Part shown: piece by piece, positions 17,536 through 25,391 of the stretch
Layout: each line of letters opens with the position of its first letter
How positions within the stretch are numbered: position 1 is the first letter of the stretch
From: JARRQB01 sp965368585
GTDB lineage: Bacteria > Pseudomonadota > Gammaproteobacteria > Chromatiales > Chromatiaceae
DNA length: 38,056 nt
Assembly: GCA_965368585.1 (NCBI GenBank)
Contig: CBDUNM010000032.1
Location: 1 to 38,056 of the forward strand
Direction: 5' to 3'
Position numbers and translations under genes: made by a program
The notes under the pieces: model-generated
Told to the model about the DNA's origin: nothing
The model's database searches: none
What the model saw: the letters and a program-made list of their open reading frames with translations, nothing else

Positions 17536-18930
17536 ATGTCTGTCAATTCGCTGCAGCGCGCCTTGCTTCTATTGTTGTGGTGTGCGCTCACGGGCAGTGC
17601 CTACGGCAGCGCTGCGCTGGTGATGGACGTCAAAGGTGCGATCGGCCCGGCCACTTCCGACTATGTTCAGCAGGGATTCGCCGAGGCGCGCGACCGGGGC
17701 GCGCCGTTCGTCGTCCTGAGGCTCGACACACCGGGGGGGCTGGATGCCGCGATGCGCGATATCGTCAAGGAGATCCTTGCCTCGTCGATTCCGGTGGTGG
17801 GCTATGTGGCGCCAAGCGGCGCTCGCGCGGCGAGCGCCGGCACCTATATCCTGCAGGCCTGCCACGTTGCGGCCATGGCGCCGGCGACAACCCTGGGTTC
17901 CGCGACACCGGTGCAGATCGGCGGCTTTCCGAGCATGCCGGACGCCGGCGACGATGCGAAGTCCGAAGGTGGCGGGACAGCGACAGGCGACGGCACCGCC
18001 GAACCAGCGGAACCGGCGCGAGCTGAAAAAGACGCACCCGCCACCACCATGGAGCGCAAACTGGTCAACGACGCGGCCGCCTACATGCGCGGCCTGGCGA
18101 AGTTGCGCGGACGCAATGCGGAGTGGGCGGAGCAAGCGGTACGTTCGGCCGATAACCTGGCCGCGGCCGAGGCATTCGAGCAAGGGGTAATCGATCTGAT
18201 CGCCGACGATATTCCCGATCTCCTGATGCGCCTGGATGGCCGTGCGGTCAATGTCCTGGGTACCGAAGTCTTGCTCAAGACCAGCGGCCTGATCGCCGAG
18301 GAAATCAAACCGAGTTGGCGTACCCGGCTGTTGAGTGTCGTGACCGACCCCAGCGTTGCCTACGTGCTCTTGCTGATCGGGGTATACGGTCTGATCTACG
18401 AACTGGCGAACCCGGGTGCGTTGGTCCCGGGTGTGACGGGCGTAATCGCGCTGGTTTTGGCGTTGTATGCGTTTCAGGCGCTGCCCGTGAATTTCGCGGG
18501 TCTGGCATTGTTGGGATTGGGTATCGCCTTCATGGTGCTGGAGGCGTTCGTACCCAGCTTCGGGGCGCTCGGCATCGGTGGTGCGATCGCCTTCGCCGCG
18601 GGTTCCGTTATGTTGTTTCGAGACGATGCGGGGCAGATCGGCGTGGCGCTGCCGGTCATCGCGACATTCGTGATTCTGAGCCTTGCGCTGTTCGTCGGCG
18701 TGATTGGCTTTGCCGTGAGGTCAAGACGAAGTCCGGTGGTCAGCGGCGCGGAACAGATGGTGGGCGCGATCGGTGAAGCGCTTGAAGATTTCGAGGAAAC
18801 TGGCAGGATTCGCGTTCACAGCGAGAGCTGGATTGCGCACACCGACCGTCCTGTGCGTCGCGGTCAGCGAGTGCGCGTCGCCGCGATCGATGGTTTAACG
18901 CTCAAAGTCGAGGAGATGGCTGATGATTAG
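17536..18930 (+). CDS. NfeD1b-type membrane serine protease (ClpP-class)
   Basis: 464-residue membrane protease of the NfeD/1510-N class that works with stomatin-like proteins. ATG 17536 is used because GGGAGGAAAC lies upstream. A signal peptide covers 1-25. The ClpP-like domain contains VLRLDTPGGLDAAMRDIV (60-77), nucleophile Ser100 in ARAASAGTYI and the general-base Lys175 in MERKLVNDAAAYM, matching the Ser-Lys dyad of archaeal 1510-N. A Gly/Ala/Glu-rich insertion of about 40 residues separates them. Four or five membrane helices follow (about 285-410), then an OB-fold NfeD domain (about 410-464: VHSESWIAHTDRPVRRGQRVRV). It overlaps the stomatin gene by 8 bp. Substrates probably include hydrophobic ends of membrane proteins. 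Confidence 0.92.
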   Translation: MSVNSLQRALLLLLWCALTGSAYGSAALVMDVKGAIGPATSDYVQQGFAEARDRGAPFVVLRLDTPGGLDAAMRDIVKEILASSIPVVGYVAPSGARAASAGTYILQACHVAAMAPATTLGSATPVQIGGFPSMPDAGDDAKSEGGGTATGDGTAEPAEPARAEKDAPATTMERKLVNDAAAYMRGLAKLRGRNAEWAEQAVRSADNLAAAEAFEQGVIDLIADDIPDLLMRLDGRAVNVLGTEVLLKTSGLIAEEIKPSWRTRLLSVVTDPSVAYVLLLIGVYGLIYELANPGALVPGVTGVIALVLALYAFQALPVNFAGLALLGLGIAFMVLEAFVPSFGALGIGGAIAFAAGSVMLFRDDAGQIGVALPVIATFVILSLALFVGVIGFAVRSRRSPVVSGAEQMVGAIGEALEDFEETGRIRVHSESWIAHTDRPVRRGQRVRVAAIDGLTLKVEEMADD

Positions 18931-19693
18931 TTCCTTAGCAACCGTGCCGTTGATAGTTTTTCTGTTCATCTTCGGTCTGCTGGCAGCTTCGCTCAAGATA
19001 CTTCGCGAATACGAGCGCGGCGTGGTGTTTTTCCTCGGCCGGTTTCAACGGGTCAAGGGGCCGGGCCTGATCATCATTATCCCGGTTGTTCAGCAAATGG
19101 TAAGAGTGGATCTGCGCACCGTCGTAATGGACGTGCCGACGCAGGATGTCATTTCACGCGACAACGTATCGGTCAAGGTCAACGCCGTGGTCTATTTCCG
19201 GGTGGTCGATCCGGAGCGGTCCATCATCCAGGTCGAGGATTTCAATGCCGCGACCAGTCAACTTGCGCAGACCACGTTGCGTTCGGTTCTCGGTGCGCAC
19301 GAGCTGGATGAAATGCTGATGAGTCGGGAGCAGCTCAACAGGGATATTCAGGAAATCCTCGACAAGCAGACGGATGCCTGGGGTATCAAAGTCTCCAACG
19401 TGGAGATCAAACACGTCGATCTCGATGAATCCATGATACGTGCGATTGCGAAGCAGGCGGAAGCGGAGCGCGAGCGGCGGGCCAAAGTCATTCACGCCGA
19501 GGGTGAGATGCAGGCGTCCGAGAAATTGCGCGCGGCCGCCGATGTACTGATGAAAAGCCCGGCGAGTATGCAGTTGCGTTACCTGCAAACACTTACCGAG
19601 GTCGGTAACACGCCCAGCTCTACCATCGTGTTCCCGTTCCCGTTGGAGTTTTCGCATCTGGCCGGAATACGGCACAAATCGAACGTAGATTGA
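18923..19693 (+). CDS. Stomatin-like SPFH-domain protein (slipin)
   Basis: 256-residue membrane-anchored SPFH/band-7 protein. One N-terminal membrane helix (8-28) leads into ILREYERGVVFFLGRFQRVKGPGL, abbreviated as the prohibitin signature EYERGVVFFLGRF, then MDVPTQDVISRDNVSVKVNAVVYFRV (core DVISRDNVSVKVNA) and a charged helical coiled coil (IRAIAKQAEAERERRAKVI) for oligomerisation. The C-terminal stretch PSSTIVFPFPLEF is typical of slipins cleaved by NfeD-type proteases. The gene starts inside the end of the nfeD gene, the classical paired arrangement, implying a shared membrane quality-control or microdomain role. It converges on the sortase gene. Confidence 0.93.
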   Translation: MISSLATVPLIVFLFIFGLLAASLKILREYERGVVFFLGRFQRVKGPGLIIIIPVVQQMVRVDLRTVVMDVPTQDVISRDNVSVKVNAVVYFRVVDPERSIIQVEDFNAATSQLAQTTLRSVLGAHELDEMLMSREQLNRDIQEILDKQTDAWGIKVSNVEIKHVDLDESMIRAIAKQAEAERERRAKVIHAEGEMQASEKLRAAADVLMKSPASMQLRYLQTLTEVGNTPSSTIVFPFPLEFSHLAGIRHKSNVD

Positions 19694-19744
19694 GCGGCAG
19701 GCGCCGGGATCGCTTGCGGCGGTATGAAGCGACCGACCGCGCGC

Positions 19745-20326
19745 TCAACTCGAGCGCGTGGCGGTGACCAGATAGCGCATTGGTCCACCGGTGGCCAGGG
19801 TGCCGAACGGGAAACAGGTCACCAGCAGCAGGCGTCGATCACCCCGTGTCACACTGAGTCTTGAGACCCTGGCGTCGACAACTGCGGTGTGATCGACGCG
19901 ATAAGTACGTACGCCCTGCGCGGTCTGGATCATTACCCGTTCGCCGGGACGAATCTGTTGCAGAAAGCGGAAGTGCGTGTCGCGGTGACCGCTGATGACG
20001 ACCGTGTCGTCCGAGGCCGGGCTGCCCGAGCGCGGATTGTGCCCGGGTCCGAATGCGAGCGCGTTGCCGGCGTCGCCTTCGAGAACGATCAGATCGATGT
20101 CGTGCGCGGGAACCTCGAGTCGGGCGACGGGCCAGAAATCGGCCCAAGGCCAAGGGCGGTGGCCGGCGCCGTCGCGCAGCGACCTGGTCCAGGCGTGCTG
20201 CATGAGCACCTGGGCCAGGGCGGCCTTGGCCTGGATCCAGCCACCGTGTCCCAGCAAGACTCCTCCGGCCAGCGCCAACATGAGCGCAGCTCGGCGAAGT
20301 CGGCGCGCCAGCCTTGGTTGCGTCAT
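19745..20326 (-). CDS. Class GN (proteobacterial) sortase
   Basis: 193-residue transpeptidase of the sortase fold found in marine and other gammaproteobacteria. A membrane helix (12-32) is followed by the beta barrel with the catalytic triad His114 (VISGHRDTHF), Cys171 (LLLVTCFPFG) and Arg184 (GGPMRYLV). The start ATG overlaps the stop of the upstream VIT/vWA gene (ATGA); the frame is open further upstream but lies inside that gene. These sortases usually come with one dedicated substrate gene, present here. The presumed action is cleavage of the substrate's C-terminal sorting signal in the inner membrane; the attachment acceptor in Gram-negatives is unknown. Confidence 0.93.
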   Translation of the reverse strand: MTQPRLARRLRRAALMLALAGGVLLGHGGWIQAKAALAQVLMQHAWTRSLRDGAGHRPWPWADFWPVARLEVPAHDIDLIVLEGDAGNALAFGPGHNPRSGSPASDDTVVISGHRDTHFRFLQQIRPGERVMIQTAQGVRTYRVDHTAVVDARVSRLSVTRGDRRLLLVTCFPFGTLATGGPMRYLVTATRSS

Positions 20327-22422
20327 GGTGCCGTTACTCTGGACCGCAGGTATGCCACCACCGCCGCCGTGGCAAGCAACAGCAAGCCCGTCAGTATGGC
20401 AAGCCACGACCCGGTGGCTCCCTGCGCGAGAACCAGTCCCGCCGGCGTCACCTGGGTGCGGACCGGCTGGCTGGGTTTCCACCCGGCCGGCAGATTGGAA
20501 TCGAGCGCGTGCCGGTCCACGGGCTCGGCTGGCGGCCGCACGGGTGTCACGTCCACCGCAACCAGACTCGTATATTGACTGACCAGGTGATGATTCAGCG
20601 CCAGTTCCGTGACGTCTTGCCGCACCCGGTCCGCGTCGTGGCCGCGGCTCAAACGGCGCATCCAGTTCTGTATCTTCTGCCGCGCCCAGTAGATACCCAG
20701 ACCGTCGACGGTCGATGCGTCGTTGTCGGCGGTCGGCGTCACGCGGGTGTTCCAGCGCATGCTGCCGATGCGGCCGGAGATGTCGATATCGTCGATACCC
20801 TCAGGTACCCGCATCGCAGCGATCAGGGGTTCGCCGGTATACAGATCGGGTAACGGGTCGGGCAGAATGTCGGCCGTAGCCGGCACCTGAAGCTGGATAT
20901 CGGTCAACGCCGGGCGGGCCAGCTTGTCGAACAGGGTCCGCATCCGTTCGTTGACCGTATCGAAGTGGGGGATATAGGTATGCGTGCCGCGTCCGAAGCT
21001 GGCGGCTTCGGCCATAAAATGGGTATTTGGCGCGGAACCGATACCCACGGTAAACAACCGTCGCTCACCGATATGCTGATCGATATAGGCCAGCAGCTCC
21101 GCTTCGTTGTTGACCGCGCCATCGGTGATGAAAACGACCTGCGTCATGCGATCGTCGCTCGGGGGGGATACTTCGAATGCCTTCACCAGCGCATCGCGGA
21201 TCTCCGTACCGCCGTTGGCCTCCAGCTTGGCGACGTAGCGGGTCGCGCCGCGTCGGTTGGCGGCGTTCGCGGGTAGCGAGCGGGAAAACAAGACCTCGGT
21301 ATAGGCGTTGAACTGCAGCACGTTGAAATGGTCCTGGTCATTCAGTTGCTCGATCGCGCTGATCAGCGCGGTACGTGCCTGCCGCATCGATTCGCCGCCC
21401 ATCGATCCGGATGTATCGATGACAAAGACCACTTCCCGGTTGATCGCGGCCGGCTGGGTTGCGGGGGACGGCGGCATGATCATCATCAGCGCGTAGTTAC
21501 CGGCCTGGCTATGCTCGGAAAAGAAGGCGGCCCTGGGCTCATCACCGGCGACCGGCTGCCACTCCAGGATGAAGTCTCGGTCGGCGGCGACCACGCCCGC
21601 CGCAAATCGTACCTGGCGTATGTCCGGGTCGGTTTGCGATTGCACGATAGCGTGTGACGGGCTGACGATCGAATTGAGCGCCAGGCCGGGGTTCAGCCAA
21701 ACCTGCATCCTGACCGGATTGAGCGGATCTTTCTCCGCGGAAGCCGAACGTTGCAGCGGAACCGAGTTCGGAATCTCGCCGGGCAGTATCGCCCAGCCGC
21801 CGTCTATATCGATTGTTTCGTCGAGGACGCTTGCAGTTTCTGGCGGCCGATACCGCGGTGTGATGGCCATGGGGTAGCGCAGGCTGAAGCGCCCGTCTTT
21901 CCAGGTCACCAGGTCCTGGTATTCGATTCGTACCTCGATCGACCCGTGGGGTGGGATGTTGGCCACGGACGACGTAAACAAATTCGGGCGGTGCTGTTCG
22001 ATCAAGGCACTGCGTTTGCCTTGCTGTTTGGCCGCTTCGTAGGTCTTGCGGGCCCGGGATTTTTCCTCGATCACGCCTTCGATCACCCGATCGCCGACTT
22101 TCATGGCCAACCGATCCACAGCCGCCTGTTCCGGGAGCGGAAAGGCGTAGATGGCCTCCGCCCACGCGGCGGTCGGGTTATCGAACAATTGGGTGATTTC
22201 CGCCCGGATGATAGGTCCGGTTACCCGAATATCGACCTCCGTGCGCTGCGTGGGGGCAATCGTGTAAATGCCCGGCTGATCGGACTTCAGAAGCAACGAA
22301 CCTTGGGTGACTTCGTCGAGTGTCAGAGTCTGCCCTGACGGCGGTGCGGCGGATGCCAGGGTTGGCAGCCAGACCGCCAGACCCAGCAAAAGGACTTGCG
22401 GTAAAGCGACGTTGGTTTTCAT
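20323..22422 (-). CDS. Sortase target protein with VIT and von Willebrand A domains
   Basis: 699-residue exported protein of the dedicated proteobacterial sortase target type. ATG 22422 follows a GAGGAG site and yields a signal peptide (1-24, ending LASAAPP). A VIT domain occupies about 45-180 (AEAIYAFPLPEQAAVDRL, EEKSRARKTYEAAKQQG). The vWA domain (about 330-500) has an intact MIDAS motif, DTSGSMGGES, and VVFITDGAVNNE. The C-terminus has a sorting-signal layout: GLVLAQGATGSW, a hydrophobic helix LAILTGLLLLATAAVVAYL, then RSRVTAP. No LPXTG-like proline is present in the motif. Translationally coupled to the sortase gene. A metal-dependent adhesive or scaffold role is likely. Confidence 0.92.
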   Translation of the reverse strand: MKTNVALPQVLLLGLAVWLPTLASAAPPSGQTLTLDEVTQGSLLLKSDQPGIYTIAPTQRTEVDIRVTGPIIRAEITQLFDNPTAAWAEAIYAFPLPEQAAVDRLAMKVGDRVIEGVIEEKSRARKTYEAAKQQGKRSALIEQHRPNLFTSSVANIPPHGSIEVRIEYQDLVTWKDGRFSLRYPMAITPRYRPPETASVLDETIDIDGGWAILPGEIPNSVPLQRSASAEKDPLNPVRMQVWLNPGLALNSIVSPSHAIVQSQTDPDIRQVRFAAGVVAADRDFILEWQPVAGDEPRAAFFSEHSQAGNYALMMIMPPSPATQPAAINREVVFVIDTSGSMGGESMRQARTALISAIEQLNDQDHFNVLQFNAYTEVLFSRSLPANAANRRGATRYVAKLEANGGTEIRDALVKAFEVSPPSDDRMTQVVFITDGAVNNEAELLAYIDQHIGERRLFTVGIGSAPNTHFMAEAASFGRGTHTYIPHFDTVNERMRTLFDKLARPALTDIQLQVPATADILPDPLPDLYTGEPLIAAMRVPEGIDDIDISGRIGSMRWNTRVTPTADNDASTVDGLGIYWARQKIQNWMRRLSRGHDADRVRQDVTELALNHHLVSQYTSLVAVDVTPVRPPAEPVDRHALDSNLPAGWKPSQPVRTQVTPAGLVLAQGATGSWLAILTGLLLLATAAVVAYLRSRVTAP

Positions 22423-22506
22423 GGAGAGGGGCTCCTCGGTTGCCGGAGTAGGGATTGCTCCTGAACTAAGGATGCCGGTCCAGTTTGCGATTAGAATGAA
22501 GCGCTG

Positions 22507-22531
22507 GTGAACTTGTGTGAATCTCTGTGAA
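22507..22531 (-). promoter_or_regulatory. Triple direct repeat resembling the CreB recognition sequence
   Basis: Three GTGAA pentamers on the plus strand (22507-22511, 22517-22521, 22527-22531), i.e. TTCAC on the minus strand, are spaced exactly 10 bp apart, one helical turn. The E. coli CreB target is TTCAC, six bases, TTCAC. Here the spacer is five and there are three copies. They lie in the 124-bp divergent gap between creB and the sortase target gene, in TTCAC orientation toward the latter and ending at the creB ribosome-binding site. I infer CreB control of the sortase pair and possibly of creBC itself. Confidence 0.6.
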
Positions 22532-22546
22532 GGAGTCTTGTCGCTG

Positions 22547-23224
22547 GTGGAACAGCCGCGCATTCTGATTGTCGAGGACGAGCCCGCGATTGCCGATACG
22601 CTGACCTATGCGCTGCAGACCGAAGGCTTTGAGACGCAGTGGGTGACGCATGGGCAGGAGGCGCTGGATATCGTGCATGGATCGCCGCCGGCGCTCATGC
22701 TGCTCGATGTCGGTCTGCCCGATATGAGCGGTTTCGACGTGTGTCGCGAAATCCGCAAGGAGTCCAACCTGCCAATCATATTCATCACGGCGCGCTCAGA
22801 GGATGTCGATTGCGTGGTCGGGCTGGAGCTCGGTGGCGACGACTATGTGGTCAAGCCGTTCAGCCCCAGGGTGGTGGCGGCGCGGGTGAGGGCCCGTCTG
22901 CGGGGGGCGAGTCTGGCGGAATGCGATCCCCCGCCGACCCATGGTTTCAAGGTTGATGCAGACGGTTATGACATCCGCCTCGGCGGCCAGGCGTTGGAGC
23001 TGTCGCGCTACGAATTTCGCATTCTGCAACTACTGATCGAAAACCCCAGGCGGGTCTACTCGCGCGGTCAACTCATGGATCTGCTGTGGGACGAGCCCGA
23101 ACGCAGCTACGACCGTACCGTCGATACCCACATCAAGACGATTCGGCAAAAGATCAAGGCCGTCGACCCTGCTGTGGACGCGGTGCGTACCCATCGCGGC
23201 ATCGGCTACAGTTTCGAAGCGTGA
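22547..23224 (+). CDS. creB: Two-component response regulator CreB (OmpR family)
   Basis: 225-residue response regulator. Receiver: acidic pocket VEDE (9-12), phospho-acceptor Asp54 in MLLDVGLPDMSGFDVCR, FITARSEDVD, and Lys in VVKPFSPR. The C-terminal winged helix includes SRYEFRILQLLIENPRRVYSRGQLMDLLW, abbreviated SRYEFRILQLL, and YDRTVDTHIKTIRQK, close to E. coli CreB throughout (for example LDVGLPDISGFELCR, TARSEEVD, AKPFSPRE). GTG 22547 is chosen because AAGGAG lies 11 nt upstream; an earlier GTG at 22517 would sit inside the direct repeat. Overlaps creC by GTGA. In E. coli CreB responds to CreC and acetyl phosphate, with a regulon tied to growth conditions and the envelope. The adjacent sortase system makes PdsR-type regulators the alternative family. 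Confidence 0.87.
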   Translation: MEQPRILIVEDEPAIADTLTYALQTEGFETQWVTHGQEALDIVHGSPPALMLLDVGLPDMSGFDVCREIRKESNLPIIFITARSEDVDCVVGLELGGDDYVVKPFSPRVVAARVRARLRGASLAECDPPPTHGFKVDADGYDIRLGGQALELSRYEFRILQLLIENPRRVYSRGQLMDLLWDEPERSYDRTVDTHIKTIRQKIKAVDPAVDAVRTHRGIGYSFEA

Positions 23225-24672
23225 AAATCAGGACCCGCATCTTTCTGGTTTTTGTGACCATGATCGTAGTCGGCATCTTCGCGCTGATGCGTTGGATGCA
23301 CGAGGACATGCGGCCCCGCTATATGGAGGCGCAGGAAGACACGCTGGTGGATCTTTCCCAGGTGCTGGCGACTTTGATCAGCAACCGGGGCGTCGACGCC
23401 GCGCATGGGCGGTCGCGGATCGATGTCGGTTTTCTGGACGAGGGCTTCGAGAAGATTGCGCGCAAGCGCATCTCGGCGCAGATCTACGAGTTACACAAGG
23501 ACTCGGTCGATATCCGTATCTACGTCACCGACCATGCCGGTCGGGTGCTGTTTGACTCCGATGGCGGTCGTGACGTGGGTGCGGACTATTCGAACTGGCG
23601 CGACGTACACCTGACCCTGGCCGGCGAGTACGGCGCGCGCAGTTCGGAGTTCGATCCCTTGTTCGCTACCGGCTCGACCATGTACATCGCCGCACCGATC
23701 GAGGACCGGGGCGATTTGCTGGGTGTCGTGTCCGTCGGCAAGCCGACGCGCAATGCGGAGCGATTCATGGAACATGCGCTGCAGGAATTGCGCAAGGTGG
23801 CGCTGTTGGTGGTGGTTGCCACCCTGGCGGTCGGGTTTATCCTGCACGGCTGGATCAGCCGGCCGCTGCAGCAGCTCCATGACTATGCCATCGCCATCCG
23901 CGACGGACGCCGCAATGCTCTGCCCGCACTTGGCGACAACGAGGTGGCGCGGGTGGGCGAGGCGATCGATGACATGCGCCGCGCGCTGGACGGCAAGGCC
24001 TATATCAGCAGCTATGTGCAATCGTTGACGCACGAGCTGAAGAGCCCTTTGGCCGCGATTCGCGGGGCCGCCGAACTGCTGGAAGAGGACATGCCCGTGG
24101 TCGAAAGGCAGCGCTTCCTCGGCAATATACTGAACCAGACCGAACGCATCCAGGAACTCGTCGATAGGTTGCTCGAACTCGCCGCCATCGAGAACCGACC
24201 CGCGCTCGAAAACAAGCGCCCCATTGAGATCAAGGCGCTGTTCGCCGAGGCGAAGGACAGCCTGCAGCCGATCGCGGCGCATAAAGAGGTGGCGGTAGAA
24301 CTGCACGTGGCCGGCGAACCCTGGGTCGAGGGCGAGCCGTTTCTGTTACAGAAAGCGATAATCAATTTGCTCAAGAACGCCATCGAATTTTCATCGCACA
24401 ACGATCGCGTGGCGTTGTCAGCCAGGCGCGAGGCGGATCGGGTCGTCGTCAGCGTCGCCGATCAAGGGCCGGGCGTACCCGACTACGCCAACGACAAGGT
24501 ATACGAGCGTTTCTACTCGCTACGCCGCCCTGACGGACAAAAAGGCTCGGGCCTGGGTCTGAGCTTCGTGCGCGAAATCGTTTCGCTGCACAAGGGCGAA
24601 CTGACGCTGAGCAACCGGGCGGAGGGCGGAGCGGTCGCCGTGCTCGCGCTGCCGCCAGTCGACGCGAACTGA
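23221..24672 (+). CDS. creC: Sensor histidine kinase CreC
   Basis: 483-residue inner-membrane histidine kinase. GTG start overlapping the creB stop. Membrane helix about 7-24, periplasmic sensor to about 185 containing VTDHAGRVLFDSDGG and GADYSNWRDVHLTLAGEYGARSS (core YSNWRDVHLTLAGEYGARS), as in E. coli CreC (VGQDYSRWNDVWLTLRGQYGARS). Second helix about 196-214, HAMP, then the H-box SLTHELKSPLAAIRGAAELL with His271, N-box LLKNAIEF, DQGPGVPDYA, ERFYSLRRPDGQKGSGLGL and a final glycine-rich ATP lid. Length equals the E. coli protein within ten residues. No creD follows; the gene ends 60 bp before a repeat element. Confidence 0.9.
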   Translation: MKIRTRIFLVFVTMIVVGIFALMRWMHEDMRPRYMEAQEDTLVDLSQVLATLISNRGVDAAHGRSRIDVGFLDEGFEKIARKRISAQIYELHKDSVDIRIYVTDHAGRVLFDSDGGRDVGADYSNWRDVHLTLAGEYGARSSEFDPLFATGSTMYIAAPIEDRGDLLGVVSVGKPTRNAERFMEHALQELRKVALLVVVATLAVGFILHGWISRPLQQLHDYAIAIRDGRRNALPALGDNEVARVGEAIDDMRRALDGKAYISSYVQSLTHELKSPLAAIRGAAELLEEDMPVVERQRFLGNILNQTERIQELVDRLLELAAIENRPALENKRPIEIKALFAEAKDSLQPIAAHKEVAVELHVAGEPWVEGEPFLLQKAIINLLKNAIEFSSHNDRVALSARREADRVVVSVADQGPGVPDYANDKVYERFYSLRRPDGQKGSGLGLSFVREIVSLHKGELTLSNRAEGGAVAVLALPPVDAN

Positions 24673-24732
24673 CCTTGGTGTTCGACATTCTGCTTACTGA
24701 AAGTGCGGCCTGTCATTGCATATTCCCTCTAG

Positions 24733-24987
24733 CCTGCATGTTGCATCGGTATCCGGGATGATCGCGCCCGCCAGGTGCGATGGCACGTGGCTCTGGAGCG
24801 AAAGCCATTGCGATGGCTATGGCTGGAGAGAAGCGCAAGTGCCAGCGTGCCTGGACAAGCGAGGGCCTGGACAGAGCACGGGTCGATGACGAATCGTTAC
24901 TTCAGGAAAGACGAGGCTGCTGACGTTTCGCGCCTTGTTTGACGGCAAGTTCGCCCCGACCCGTGATCGACTGGTGCGACCTGCAGG
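24733..24987. mobile_element. 255-bp palindromic MITE-like element, copy 2
   Basis: Same length and architecture as copy 1 (16509-16763). Left tip CCTGCATGTTGCATCGG, right tip CTGGTGCGACCTGCAGG at 24971-24987. Both flanks are CTAG (24729-24732 and 24988-24991), consistent with a 4-bp target duplication. The long-range stem is CACGGGTCG (24877-24885) with CGACCCGTG (24957-24965), at the same offsets as in copy 1 and with paired base changes. An extra hairpin AGCCAT-TGCG-ATGGCT lies near 24803-24818. Its right end abuts the remnant of an antiporter gene and its CTAG supplies that remnant's TAG. No transposase frame is present. Confidence 0.87.
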
Positions 24988-25182
24988 CTAGATCATATGC
25001 CTATCGATTAAGAAGTAAGCCCAGGTGCTCGCTGCGTATCCCAACGCAATGGCCCAGGTCCACTTGAGGTGCGCGAAGAGGGTATGGATCCCACGCGCCT
25101 GGCCCATGACCGCGGCCCCCGCGGCGGAGTCGATGGATACCATCGAACCGCCGACGCCGGCGGTGAGCGACACCAGCAGACA
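24988..25182 (-). pseudogene. C-terminal remnant of an NhaD-type sodium/proton antiporter
   Basis: The minus-strand frame reads LLVSLTAGVGGSMVSIDSA, then AAGAAVMGQARGIHTLFAHLKW, then a membrane segment AIALGYAASTWAYFLID. This matches from memory the end of NhaD antiporters (LVTLTAGVGGSMLSIGSAAG, VALMGQARG, HLKWTPVIALGYAAS). Only about 64 codons survive: upstream the frame meets stop codons and the other frames show no continuation, so the rest of a roughly 480-residue membrane protein is gone. The 3' end stops at a TAG lying in the CTAG flank of repeat copy 2, so the native end is also lost. Not expected to be functional. Confidence 0.72.
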
Positions 25183-25391
25183 ATGCGGTCGCCGGTAGCA
25201 TCAGTATGATCAGTCGTGCAGCCAGCCAGATACCTGTGGACGACCGTTTTCCGCGGATCGAGTTGCCGTGAGATGATCAATGCGAATCAGATGTCCTTGG
25301 CGCCATCATTGATTGGGGGAGTGCTCCCTTGCGGTCGATAAATATCGGTGGGAGCATCGGCGACCAGGCTTTCAACTTGAAGGAGGTTCTT

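Noticed and set aside
19735..19757. GCGCTC/GAGCGC hairpin as a terminator between the stomatin and sortase genes
   Set aside because: Only 6 bp, no T-run, and it extends into the sortase coding sequence.
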